The notes under the pieces are model-generated. The model saw only the letters and a list, made by a program, of their open reading frames with translations, did not search any database and was not told where the DNA came from. 64,000 nucleotides of DNA from Acanthococcus lagerstroemiae (taxonomy: Eukaryota; Arthropoda; Insecta; Hemiptera; Eriococcidae), in the NCBI GenBank assembly GCA_031841125.1, contig CM063110.1, forward strand, positions 17,045,626 through 17,109,625, given 5' to 3'. Positions 53,620 to 64,000 of this stretch are shown piece by piece. Made by a program: the position numbers and the translations under genes. Position 1 is the first letter of the stretch, and every line of letters starts with the position of its first letter.

Positions 53620-55835
53620 TTTATTCTTTCAGCAGAAACCTTACAACTGAAACACTTCAACTTCCATTCTCGGGACAGGTAAGCTGCAGAGCCAATATCG
53701 AAATTCTACTAAGAAGTCTATGTATTGAAAACCCTCGATGTCCTGAGCGAATGAGCTGAGTTGGAGCGATATGAGATTCTCTTTACACATAAATTGTGTT
53801 CCTTTCAGTTCACCTGCCCAAATCACTTCGAATTTGTCTCTATAAATTTTCAATACTCAAACAGGCGGGAAAGAATTTCGTTCTTTGGCTACAAGTAAGC
53901 ATCGTAATGGGTAGGAGGGGGGAGGTTGATCAAGGTGCTGTAACTACCGTGCTGGTGTTCAGCTAGCGATTATCTATAAAACCTGTAAAATAACAAAACA
54001 AACGTTGCCTCTCATCTACACAGATGTGTGAAATCTGATACGAATAATCCAACCTGTATGAAGTTATGCAAGTGCAGATCGAGCTTCATGAATGTAGACG
54101 TAGATGATATTTCCCAATGAAACTAAAATAAATTCAACGTAATAAATCAAGAGCCTTGACTCATTTTCAGTTATTTTTCAAGAACCTTACGTACTTTTCC
54201 CAGGGGGCCTATCGAAACGGCTCTCCGGCGAGGGAAAAACATTAAAAGTCCCCTAAATATAGTTAAACATAGCAATCAGCTGCAAAAGGCTTAGGTTTTG
54301 AATTCGATGTTTAAAGTTCGATTTTCGACTTTCTTACACTCCTTCAATCATCAGGAATGAGGCTCTCCCGCTGTCACTGTTCAATACGACCGAGATTTCA
54401 AGTTTTGAAGTGATGTGCTGATACTGAGTCACACTTATCTAATCAGTTTACAACTAGCAGAAAATCGAAACGGACAAAGAACTGATAAAAACGAACTTTC
54501 TCTTCTCGAGAGTTTTCCAAATTAACAATTATTCGCACTTCTGAATATCAATAACCACTTTTAGCAGTGGAAGTTTGTAATTCAAGCCTCATACCTCAGA
54601 ATGATTTAATATTTCGTCTTGTCGAACTGAATTCGGTATAAACAAACACAGAAATAATAATAATAAACAGTTTCAATACAGACTGAAAACGTTTACAACA
54701 GCACAGGGTCAAAAAGAAGTCGATCGGGCTCATTTAGGTTCGCGAAACACTTCGCTTGTCACATCACCAAAGGAATTTCACCATCGACTGAGCCACACCT
54801 AACAACTGCAACCCCTCCTCCATTCGAAAAGAGCATCTGCAGTCACCGAATTCGACCGCAATTTTGCCTTTACATCAATATTTCGACTTCAAGCAGAGCT
54901 GGAAACGATTCGAGCCAACTCTTTACAGTGGAAATTTTCACGTTCCCATACTGTCACGTGACATTCAAGTTCTGACTCTCAACATTCTCAACGACCCAAA
55001 GTGCGCATTACTTTTTTCAAAACGAAAAATATACTCGGGATTAGTCGCGATTTGGCTCACAAGTTGAGTACCTGTCATCGCGTGTGGAATCTTCGAACGG
55101 TGACGCACCGGACCAAAATGGTGTCATTTTTCGCAAACGTCAAAACGGATCGGCTAGGTAACACCTCAAACATGCACCAAGAGTGTTTTACCCGCCAGAA
55201 AAATCGCAAAATTATCCGAACAGATCAACTCGAATACAAGCCACTGACGCGCACAAAAAATGGGTAACCCATACGCAAGTACGCGAAAATAACGATGTTC
55301 AACCGACAGATAATGATGGATACGATGTTCCTAAACACGAACTAAAACGATAATGAGAATCTAGGAACTGCTGGCATATGTAACTACGCAGATAAGGATT
55401 CAAGGGGGACACAGGGACATGACTCATCGAGCAGCAATATCAAGACCAGCATCAGGAAATGTGAAATCAATAATCATCTTTGATAGTATGGGGGAAAAGT
55501 CTTCCTTGACATCTGCTCGGAAAGTCCTTCATTACCTCCCTGCTTTCAGCTTCGATGGTGCTCAAAAGCAAATTTGTGTAATACTCCGTAGACAGTAAAA
55601 ACAACATTTTTGGTAATACCGGGACCCACAAGAATTTTCTATCGAAGCTGGAGCCGGATAAAAATTGTGCACCGGAACGCAGAAAAACTATTAACCAGAG
55701 CCCGAGCCAGTTTCAAGAATTTCTTTTTTCTAATTTACTCTCAACCCGAGTCCTGGAATCCACCCTTTCGAGCATTACCTCAGAGACGTCTGAGAGGCTG
55801 TTAGAGCTGTTGTAGACCTCTTCCCTTCTTGCCGA
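53620..55835. other. No supported gene; CpG-richer block at 54.7-55.3 kb
   Basis: Upstream of the ARAP exons on their strand. I looked for further PH-coding exons and found none convincing. The 54.72-55.30 kb block has more CpG and could be a promoter or UTR, but no splice-consistent exon was found. Confidence 0.35.
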
Positions 55836-55837
55836 AA

Positions 55838-55932
55838 AACCGGCGGTCGAAATGTAGCGAGTTGCTACGTGGGCTCGAACCCGGGACCTCCGAATTACGA
55901 GACTAGCGCGCTATCCACTCGGCCAACTAGAT
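55838..55932 (-). mobile_element. tRNA-derived SINE head (not a functional tRNA)
   Basis: The minus strand has TTGGCCGAGTGGATAGCGCG (A box), CTAGTCTCGTAATTCGG (anticodon-like arm) and GGTTCGAGCCC (B box). The acceptor stem cannot pair, so it is a SINE promoter rather than a tRNA gene. Confidence 0.6.
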
Positions 55933-56179
55933 TCCTCAACTCCAAGAATTTCAGCTCGAGCTTAATTCAAATGTGCTTCAGAAGCCAGGTCGAAGCGACT
56001 TGAGGACGCGAGTTGAGAAAACTGACGAGGTATCATAAAGTACGACACGAAAGACGAAACTCGAAACTACCATTATTACGAAATTACAATTATGTCCTTA
56101 TCATACACTACCAACTTGATAATAGGACAGGCGAATAAGTATGCAATATGGAGTACTGGGAAAGCCCCATACATATGTA

Positions 56180-56370
56180 TAAAAACAGGCTGCTTTGAGG
56201 CCGAGTGGTTCGGGCCGTATCCATACGACGTGGGTTTGATTCCCAGTTAGTAAACCAGTTTCTGTTCTCCCTCCACAACATTGTAGCGAACAAAGCGACC
56301 ATAATACCCACAGAGATAGCCAGATAGCGCACTCTACCGTGCCAAGCCAGTTATCAGGAACATGACTCAC
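56180..56370 (+). mobile_element. tRNA-derived SINE
   Basis: A box GAGGCCGAGTGGTTCGGGC, B box GGTTTGATTCCC, then a body resembling the 43.9-kb copy (AGCGACCATAATACCC, GATAGCGCACTCTA). Confidence 0.7.
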
Positions 56371-56387
56371 AGAACACGTTACTAGGC

Positions 56388-56689
56388 CAGTGTTGCCAGA
56401 TCTACTTTTCTGATACGGTGTCCGGTGATTTCAACAATAATTCTGGTACGTTTTATCATTTTTTTGTTCGTACTGGTACATTTTAATTATTCTTGGTAAG
56501 ACGTGTTACACGATTTTTGGTACATTTTGTCATTTTTCGGTTCGTTTTGGTACATTTTAAGGATTTTGACCAAAAAATTTCTTCTACATTTTGGTACAAT
56601 TTTAAAAATTACACATTTTATTTGAAATCTGGCATAATCATGGAAAATCTTTCGCCGGTACCTGTTCAACTTCTCATCTGGCACCGCAG
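56388..56689 (+). mobile_element. MITE with CAGTGTTGCCAGAT ends, copy 1
   Basis: 302 bp. Left end CAGTGTTGCCAGATCTACTT; right end CATCTGGCACCGCAG. Repeated TGGTACATTTT inside. An inverted second copy is at 58.4 kb. Confidence 0.65.
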
Positions 56690-57164
56690 TTACTATTATC
56701 TGCAGAACTGGTTCTGTTATCATGGGTATCTTGCGGGTTGCTAACTCAATGTTATGAAACAAAATCCAAGTGGGGGGGGGGGAGAAGAAGCAGTGACAAA
56801 CTACCCCGATTATTCTGCCGAGCAAGTCATGTGACATGCACGCTTTCTGTGTGCACGTTCAAGCCCAGTCAGAGTCTTAGCACATCATTCAGAAAAATTT
56901 CTTGGAATAAGGACATGATTAATGCATTTACATAAAAATTATTAACACAGCGGCTAGCCCTTGTCCTAAACGCATTTTTCATTCGCCCTAACCATTGCGA
57001 GGTAGTGCTGAGTAACCTTTACACGGCAATGCTGAACCATCGAAATTTTCATACAAAATTCTTACACGCTGAACTGATTTCAGTCGCCTTGCTCGACTTC
57101 TTTCTTTTGGCTTTGGTCATACACCCTCAAACAGGTTACTAGGCAACCCGTCTATATATTGTTC

Positions 57165-57422
57165 ATTCTTTTGACATTTTCATGTCTTTATTTTGGCACA
57201 CAAACTGAAAAAACGTGTTTTACGCGTTACATTTTAGGAGGAATGAAATGACCATTTTTATGGAAATTCATTTTGACATTTTCTTCTTGTCTTTACTTTG
57301 GCACATTCCAGCCATGGGTATAACACAAACGGGAAAAATGTTACGTTTGAGGAGGAACGAAAAGGAATCATCATTTCCATGGGAATTCATTTCGACATTT
57401 TTATGTCTTTACTTTGGCACAT
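57165..57422 (+). repeat. Tandem repeat, ~110-bp unit, about 2.3 copies
   Basis: TTTTGACATTTTCATGTCTT then TATTTTGGCACA recurs at about 57172, 57276 and 57390, with AGGAGGAATGAAA / AGGAGGAACGAAA between. Confidence 0.7.
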
Positions 57423-57495
57423 AATGGAAAAAAAAAAGCGTTACTTTGAAGCGTGACAAAAAAAGCGTTACGAAAAATAATTTGAAAAAACACTA

Positions 57496-58024
57496 CTGAC
57501 TCACTCACTGGACTGACTGGCTCAACACTTCATTCCCCTGCGAGTACCACACTCCTTGTATCAGCCTGTATTCCCATGCGAGCATCACGTTCCTTGTACC
57601 AACCTGCGAGCACTACGCTCTGCTAGTGCATCATCTTGCAGACGAGTCTGCAACCACGGGAGAGTATTTTCATGTCTGCTTCGCGGACTGCGTCGACATG
57701 AAAATGTCATCATCCAGCGAACGTAGCGTCCAAAACATGAGCGCGCCAAAAAATATGGAGCGCCACGTGCTGTGCGGAGCATAGCGGATGACGGACATTC
57801 TCATGTCGACGCAGTCCGCGAGGCAGACATGAAAATGCTCTCTTGTGGTTGCAGACTCGTCTGCAAGATGATGCAACTAGCAGAGTGTGCTCGCAGGCTG
57901 GTATAAGGAACGTGATGCTCGCATGGGAATACAGGCTGATACAAGGAGTGTGGTACTCACAGGCGAATGACGTGTCGAGTCAGTCAGTCGGTCCGTCCAG
58001 TCAGTCAGTCCAGTGAGTGAGTGA
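57496..58024. mobile_element. Fold-back element with ~225-bp inverted arms
   Basis: The left arm 57496-57721 (GACTCACTCACTGGACTGAC ... CGAGTACCACACTCCTTGTA ... CTTGCAGACGAGTCTGCAAC ... CGGACTGCGTCGACATGA) is mirrored at 57781-58024 with roughly nine of ten bases conserved. The spacer is about 60 bp. The ends are CACT/GACT microsatellite-like. Overlapping ORFs on the minus strand arise from the arms. Confidence 0.9.
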
Positions 58025-58059
58025 GAGTCCAGTCTAGTCAATCGGACAGTCAATCAGTC

Positions 58060-58370
58060 CATTTTTTTTTGGGGGGGGGTTCTAATAAAACGCGACTCGT
58101 CAGCCACACGAGAGTCGCAACAATAGCGTTGTAAATACATTTCAGAAGTTCAGGGTTCAGTTCGAATGTACATTACCACAATCACGCATTTTTCTTTCTA
58201 TCTTATCAACATCCGAGCTCAAATTTATTTAGAAATACATACATTGCCTGCCGGCTATCATCTCTTAGGGCTACGGGTATGCTAACAGAATTTGTTTTAG
58301 TAATTGGCATGAATTTGATACATTTATCAAAGTTAGCTAACTGAAGATTGATAGTATGATTACCGGTGAG
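58060..58370. other. No gene seen
   Basis: A run of T then G at about 58062-58078, otherwise unremarkable sequence. Confidence 0.5.
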
Positions 58371-58695
58371 GCAGTGTTGCCAGATGGGAAGTTGAAATAT
58401 GTACCAACGAGAAATTTTCCGAGATTACACCAAATTTCAAATGAAATATACTAAATTAAATGTGAGATCTTTGAATTTTACTAAAATGTAGAAGAAATTT
58501 TTATAGTCTAAATCCTTCGAATGTACCCAAACGAAACACATGATGACAATCAGAATTGTACCGGAAAAGTTGAAATGTACAAGATTGGTATAAAATGTGC
58601 CAAGATGTACTAAAAATTGTTTGAAATCACCAGACATTGCACCAGGTAAGTTGAAAAGTACATCTGATACAAATGTACTAAATCTGGCAACACAG
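58371..58695 (-). mobile_element. MITE with CAGTGTTGCCAGAT ends, copy 2
   Basis: About 325 bp. Ends GCAGTGTTGCCAGATGGGAA / CTAAATCTGGCAACACAG; flanks CCGGTGAG and TCAGTGAG agree at 6 of 8. The reverse orientation of the 56.4-kb copy. Confidence 0.75.
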
Positions 58696-59113
58696 TCAGT
58701 GAGTGGTAGTTATGATCGGTCTTTTCTGCCGTGTAGGCACACGGATATGATAGGAGGTATGGAATATGCGCAGACAATTAGGTGCAGATGGGCGGATTTT
58801 TAGGGTGTTTGCCGCGCGGAGCGCTGCAAGAAAACACCCTATTGCAATTGCTTTTTCATTTTTCTTTAAATACGAAAGAATTGTTTACAGCTCATAGTTC
58901 AGTTTTAGCTCAGTTGCGTTTAGATCGTTAGATCGGTCTTAAGGCGGAGGCGTGTGTTTCGATTCGTATTTTACTCATAACAGTATAATTGTGCGGATGT
59001 GCGTGTAGCGTCTTGAGCTTTTATGTTCCCGGTTCCGGGGGAAAAACGAAAAGAAGACTACTTCAGATTGCATCATTCGCTTATCGAAAAATACCTATTC
59101 TACACTAGCGCTT

Positions 59114-59577
59114 CTACAATTTGCATAGTCCCCCCAATGGCAAACACCCTGTTACTACCTCGCGATCCGCGAGGTCGCTTGTTGGTATTTGTAAAGTTCC
59201 TACGTCATCTTCCGTCCAGGTCAATAGAGTGGGAGAACTAATCGATGGCATTTGGTAGTTGTCTCGGAACATGGTTGGAAGTCGCGGTATACATAACTTC
59301 GTATCTGTGATGAATGGACCATGACGGGTTGGCAGTAGCTGTTCAATGCCTAGCGAGATTCTGTTCCGGTGGGCAGTGAATCCATATGCAATCAGTTGTC
59401 CACCCAGGAGTGAGTTTCCCTTGAATGGTATAGGTAGTAGTTTGGAGAATTCAACTTGAAATACACCGCTCACCAAAGAAGAAAAACTGAAGGTACAGGG
59501 GGCGAACACTTCAAGTTTCACCCCATGAACCACCTTCAATATCAAATTCTCTTCCCCACTAATTAAGCAATTTCAAC
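59114..59577 (-). CDS. Unrecognised open frame, about 150 codons
   Basis: Open on the minus strand between two stops (TGA near 59580 and TAG at 59114). The first ATG is internal, so any protein would be an exon or a remnant. The composition looks protein-like (LLGGQLIAYGFTAHRNRISL, IPRLPTMFRDNYQM, TWTEDDVGTLQIPTSDLADR), without repeats or obvious membrane spans. Its 3' end runs into an inverted motif GGCAAACACCCT at 59140-59151 that pairs with AGGGTGTTTGCC at 58802-58813, so part may belong to a transposable element. I do not recognise a family. Confidence 0.25.
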
Positions 59578-59899
59578 CGGAGTCCAAACGCATATACTTC
59601 AAATATTGTCAACATTCCGCATTTCCAAGCCTCGTGAACTTCCTCACTCGATCTTGAACCAGAACTTCAACTACACCATACACCCGTACATACAAACCAA
59701 TATACAAATTCCTGTGTAGGCTTACTGCATTCTCTTTCTCTTATTTCGTCAGCGCTTTCATAAATCGTCATTATTTTCGTGGACAGAAGACTGTTAGTTG
59801 GCCCTGCGATATAGCAAATGATATATACCATCCCACCTTCCTACTTCGAAACAAGTCTCCATATCACTTTTCACGTTTGGCTGGTCGCTGTGCGCTGTC

Positions 59900-60190
59900 A
59901 TTTCCGCCATTCGTTTCCGATTTTAACGGGCGAACCGTGTACGGACGGTACGCACGAAATGTACGGCGATGCCGGCGTACTTGTAAATCTTCGCGCGATA
60001 ATCCGAGCGAACGAAATTTTTCAAATTTTTGCGACTCGACTCAAAACTCTCGTGACACACATTCATATGTCCAATGTCGAGATAATTATAATAATTATCA
60101 TTTTACAGAACACGCTGCGTGTACGTAGAATGTAGTTGACGGTGGTAGCAAAACGTAACAACGGTTATAATGACCGAACGTAATCCAGGT
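59900..60190 (+). promoter_or_regulatory. CpG-rich block, possible gene start on the plus strand
   Basis: A locally CpG-dense stretch (59890-60020) is followed by an ATG at 60170 opening MTERNP and two overlapping donor-like sites (CCAG/GTAAGC). This looks like a 5' UTR plus first coding exon, but no confident downstream exon follows. Confidence 0.25.
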
Positions 60191-60552
60191 AAGCCAGGTA
60201 AGCGTGTATTTAGTTGTTGGCGAATTACGCATACACAAGTACAGAAGGTTTCTTGAAAACACAGCACCGACCCATACGACCGAGTTAACGAAGCTTTTCA
60301 GCCTCGTGTATGCAAAAATTATTATTACTCGTTCATATTATTATTATTATTGGTAAGTGCGACTCGACGCGAACAACTTCACGGCCTGACCTTGCTAAGA
60401 ATACCTACATGACCAGCTGATGATGATTCATTCGAATATCGATTTCGACTTCTCGGCTGGAAAGGACATAGCATCGTCATGAGCCAGCATTCTGAATTTT
60501 ATTCCGAGAAAACGATATTACAAATATAATTCCTCAGCGATAACGTTAATTT

Positions 60553-60687
60553 ACTAGGCTTCGGCGAATCCACTCATTGTGCAAACGGCCCAAATGGTAA
60601 GCCAAGCAAATTTTGTATTCCCAGCCGTCGTTCGAGAAATCAATAATCAACATAATCAACAGCTCCATGCGCCCAAACAACCGACCA
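60553..60687 (+). CDS. Possible exon, unknown protein
   Basis: Open from a TTTACTAG acceptor-like site to GAG/GTGCGG. It reads NPLIVQTAQMVSQANFVFPA, then VVREINNQHNQQLHAPKQPT, a polar Gln/Asn-rich sequence. The opposite strand is also open here, and the phase does not match the candidate first exon at 60170, so this is weak. Confidence 0.2.
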
Positions 60688-60856
60688 GAGAGGTGCGGGG
60701 GGGGGGGCTCAGAAGAGTTGAATATCGTTATAATGTTCAAACTTCTTTCGCTCGTATCATTTTTCATTTTTTGAAATTGTCCTAAGCCGTGATTGGTGTT
60801 GACAAGTCTTAGAGCAGTTTTGCCGATTTCAAAAAGTTGTAATCAGTTATAAAAAA

Positions 60857-61330
60857 TCTTCTACTATATAAAGGTGGAAGTTCGTCTGTATGTTTGTTTG
60901 TTCGTTCGAGGTTTTCGGGTGAACCCTAAGAGCTGGGGGGGGGGGTTCGTACCTTCTGGATGTATCCACCCGGAATAGGTTTTAGGCTACAAAAAATTTC
61001 GGTACCAAGTTAGTTACACCATTCATAACTCAAGAACAACTGGACCGATTTTTATGGTCTTAAATTGTTGAATTTCTGTATCAGGTAACATTCAGTACAC
61101 CTACCTACCAACTGATGTTACAACTTACACAGTAGGAAGGGAGCTTCGCTTCTGTTTGGTGCTCCCTCCGACACTTCACGCATTTGTGATTATTTGAATT
61201 AGAATACAACTGGTTTGAACATTGTTTCGCGCTCATTTATGTACCACATGGCCCATTTTCAGTCCCATATCTCTAAAATTTCAATTTTTGGAAACTATGA
61301 TCAGCATTCCTTTAGGGTTGGCTACTAGTA
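60857..61330 (+). mobile_element. Possible Helitron-like element
   Basis: It begins A/TCTTCTACTATATAAAGG followed by GTTCGTCTGTATGTTTGTTT and later CAACTGGACCGATTTTTATG, a start typical of insect Helitron-type repeats. A CTAG followed by T lies at about 61327. No clean 3' hairpin was found before it, so the right end is uncertain. Confidence 0.3.
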
Positions 61331-61904
61331 GCCCAGCCTATTGCAATCAAAATTTTATTTCCTGTATTAGTTCTTCCCACGTGCATATGTAACGCTGAAC
61401 CCGAGATGAGAATTAGCAGTTAGTAGCGAAAAGACGTTATCAGTTGTCGTGATCTCCGGACCATCTGGCCCGGCAGTCCCGCAGGGGAGGCCGGTCGAAC
61501 GGGGTGCAACGGTACGCGGCGGCTTCAGAGTGACCGGAACGCGGCACAGGGGGTCGACACACTGGTCTCATCGCGGAGTGATTATAGTTAAGCGGGGGAT
61601 AGCGATGTGAAGTTCGAAAACACGAATTACGCAGATTTAAGAATAACTCAGATTATTTAATATGTCTGTAGAACTAAGGGGGCTAATGCGCACAACTATA
61701 TAGCCACTTATAAATCGGAATTACGTATGTACAATTTAACAAGTAGAAAAAACAGGGGGTGGTTGCCCAGCGGCACGAAAATATCGATACTGAGGTTGAA
61801 GTTCGCGAATCAACGCTACCGGGCCTCCGCGACGAGAGGCGATAATGCGGTCACGCAGTACAGCCAAACGATGGCCCTGTGTCCCAACTGACGAGCCAGG
61901 GTTA

Positions 61905-62500
61905 GCAGGAGTTCGCTTGCGACTGGGGCTTGGTCCAGTCTGCAAACGAGCTTCAGGCTACTTGTCTAGGTTTACAATCAGTAGGCAGATCCAGTCCGGT
62001 ACGTAAACTTAGCGCAAGTCAGCAAGGAGGAACGATAGGCGGAAGTAGGTGTTAGATAGAGGTAGTTCGCTTGCAACCAGGCGGATTCCGACCCCGGTAC
62101 ACAGTCGAGCTAATAGGCTACTTATCTAGGTTTACAACCAGTAGGCAGATCCAGTCCGGTACGTAAACTTAAGAGTAAGTAGGCAAGAAGGAGGAGTAGA
62201 TGTAAGCTTGGGAGGTAGCTGAGGAAACGGAGTTCGCTTGCAACCAGGCGGATTCCGACCCCGGTACGCAGTCGAGCTAGTGAGCTACTTGTCTAGGTTT
62301 GCAACCAGTAGGCAGATCCAGGCCGGTAAGCAAACTTAAGAGCAAGTAGGCGACAGGTAGAGGTAGGCTGGCGAGAAAGCCGAAGGAACAGAGTTCGCTT
62401 GCAACCAGGCGGATCCCGACCCCGGTACGCAGTCGAGCTAGTGAGCTACTCGTCTAGGTTTGCAACCAGTAGGCAGATCCAGGAGCAAGTAGGCGAGAAG
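61905..62500 (+). repeat. Tandem repeat, ~160-bp unit, four copies
   Basis: AGTTCGCTTGC starts copies at about 61910, 62064, 62231 and 62392 (steps 154-167). Each unit also has CTAGGTTT(A/G)CAA(C/T)CAGTAGG, CAGATCCAG(T/G)CCGG and AAGAGCAAGTAGGC. It lies in a GC-richer block (61440-62940) unlike its AT-rich right flank. Confidence 0.85.
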
Positions 62501-62697
62501 TAGCAGTGGAAATAGGCTGAAAGGTAGGTAGCAGGAATTAGGCGGAAAAAGCGGTGAAGAAGCTAGGCTAGGCTAACGCGAAGAACTATAGCAGCATGCA
62601 AACGTTGCGAACAGCAGTCTCTCGATAAAGGGTGGAACAGAGAATTTATAGAATTTTGCCGGCGTGTGTAGGTGAGGGAAAAATGGACGTTGCGAAA

Positions 62698-62728
62698 TGG
62701 GAGGGAGAGAGAGAGAGAGAGAGAGAGA
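62698..62728 (+). repeat. (GA)n microsatellite
   Basis: About a dozen GA units. The overlapping open frames on both strands (62563-63018 minus, 62632-62931 plus) run through it and have no domain. Confidence 0.85.
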
Positions 62729-62949
62729 AAGCGCGCTGCGGCGCGATAGCCGAACTCGTAGACCGCGCGGGAAAGAACGGAAAGGGGCAAAAGGGTACAC
62801 GGCCAAAGGAAACAAAGGCGAGCACCGAATATGCGACCAGCGCTGTTTCGAAGGGGCAGGAATCGGTTTCGAAGGACGCGGAGAACGGTGAGGGAAACGG
62901 TACTGGTTTCGTGAAGGTGTGTAAAAATTAGGTCGCAGGGCCAGGTAGC

Positions 62950-63510
62950 GATTAGCAGTCGGGACAGTTCTCGTTCACCACCTGATAATTTTGTGACGAA
63001 CACGGATTGTCCTAACACAGTAACTCAGAATTCAGTATGTTGAAGTGAACATTACGTTTGTACGGATGTCTTGTGTAACATTATTCAGACGAAAGGGTTG
63101 TCAATGAAAGGTTTTAATCTGTAAAGTTACAGTCTTGACATGTGTAAAGAATTATGTAATGTATTAGTGTAAAGAATGTAAAGATTGTAAAGAATGAAAA
63201 AAATAGTGAAAAATTAATTTTATAATTATAATGTACGATTATTATAATATTTTTGGGTATGTGTAGGTAAAACAGAAATATACAGTACAAAATATAACAC
63301 GCCTCAAATACATATATTTTTTCTATTCTTTATAATTTGTATCAAGCTAAAATATAATGTACATGAAAAATTAATATTTGATAATTCACACTCACATCAT
63401 AAATTTTTTTCCTCATCAAGTATTATTTGTTGTAAAAAATTATTAAATTTATTATTAAAAACAGTAGGCATAAATTAAAAAAAACAACAACTTTGGACTG
63501 CATTTATATA
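62950..63510. other. Very AT-rich stretch without a gene
   Basis: Dominated by TGTAAAGAAT-like and TATAATATT-like runs; a sharp compositional boundary with the GC-richer block on its left. Confidence 0.6.
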
Positions 63511-63511
63511 C

Positions 63512-63811
63512 TTAAAAAGTATCGCATTGATATTTATCTTTCATTCTCAATGTGTGATATACAAAGTACAAACAATAGTTTTTTGAAACAGAAACTAAAT
63601 TGAAAATTTGGTTTCTCTTTGGTGATGCTCTAGAAAGTGATACTGACATTTTTGTAAATTTGTTACTCATTAATCGTTGTGATGCCACATTTGCAAAAGT
63701 TCGGCGACATATATTACATTCCGCCATCCACTTTGTTTTACTCCCTTCATTTACACTTATTGGGGGTAAAGTTCCATTCAGCATAAATAGAAGTTTATCG
63801 ACCTGCTTTAC
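63512..63811 (-). pseudogene. BED-type zinc-finger remnant (hAT-like transposase N-terminus)
   Basis: The frame reads SKTKWMAECNICRRTFANVA, then SQRLMSNKF. A tryptophan/lysine start followed by CxxC, then a QRL segment and a position normally held by histidine, is the layout of BED fingers in hAT transposases. Here the histidine position is asparagine and no final H/C pair follows, so the finger looks broken. No transposase core lies downstream before the stop at 63512. Confidence 0.35.
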
Positions 63812-64000
63812 TCATTCTAATACAGTACTTCAATACTTTAACCAACTTATTTGAGAAAGTTACTCCCTAAATCATCTGAGATCTGATGATTATCTTATTT
63901 ACCTACCATTTTCATTTCTTTGAATATTTAATTTTCTGACTAGAGTAAAACGCCGATTAATCAGACGCCAACCATCCGGAACGCCGAAAAAAATAATAAT

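Noticed and set aside
53641..53853. A further upstream ARAP exon on the minus strand
   Set aside because: 70 codons are open, but the translation has no PH, ArfGAP or ankyrin features and no good splice sites in a fitting phase.
55838..55932. Genuine tRNA gene on the minus strand
   Set aside because: A and B boxes and an anticodon-like arm are present, but the acceptor arms do not pair and the T stem is weak. It fits a SINE head.
62563..63018. 151-codon minus-strand open frame
   Set aside because: It spans a GA microsatellite and its leucine/serine runs are an artefact of that repeat; the opposite strand is also open.

Overview
This is animal genomic DNA, most likely from an arthropod and probably an insect. 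It is AT-rich, the introns are large with GT/AG ends, and there are no operons or bacterial signals. Most of the window is mobile-element debris: RTE and Jockey/R1-type LINE fragments, tRNA-derived SINEs, many short inverted-repeat elements (MITEs) with 8-bp or TA target duplications, and several degenerate satellites. The species cannot be fixed from the sequence; a hemipteran-like insect is only a guess from the repeat style.

The main gene is on the minus strand. Eleven exons between 48438 and 15030 join in a perfect reading frame (603 codons including the stop). They encode the C-terminal two thirds or so of an ARAP-family protein (Drosophila RhoGAP15B type): the end of one PH domain, a full PH domain, a RhoGAP domain with its arginine finger, a Ras-association domain and a C-terminal PH domain. 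The 5' part lies upstream of 48438 and was not found. The introns (12.5, 5.7, 5.1, 4.5 and 3.1 kb) hold nearly all the repeats from 15 to 48 kb. A second, small minus-strand gene downstream (12507 to 11288) can be assembled from three exons with consistent phases, giving a 67-residue protein I do not recognise, with an AATAAA about 100 bases past the stop.

Layout. 1-11 kb: LINE wreckage (RTE pieces at 2.7-4.5, 7.0-7.2 and 10.0-10.8 kb), an inverted-repeat element filled with minisatellite (4.94-6.57 kb) and a dispersed GC-rich repeat. 11-12.5 kb: the small gene. 14-19.5 kb: the ARAP 3' exons, a MITE with a perfect target duplication and a GC-rich tandem region. 19.5-32 kb: the large intron, with nested MITEs, a tandem segmental duplication and a perfect hairpin. 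32-48.4 kb: the remaining ARAP exons, separated by LINE fragments and three tandem arrays, one of 137-bp units. 48.4-64 kb: no ARAP exon seen. It holds a 2.3-kb hAT-like element that carries an antisense RTE, a 0.5-kb fold-back element, SINEs, MITEs, a possible plus-strand gene start near 60 kb, a ~160-bp tandem repeat and a BED-like zinc-finger transposase remnant at the right edge.

I saw no novel defence or metabolic system. The most interesting items are the composite hAT/RTE element, the minisatellite-filled inverted-repeat element, the uncharacterised small gene and the transposon-dated segmental duplication inside the ARAP intron.
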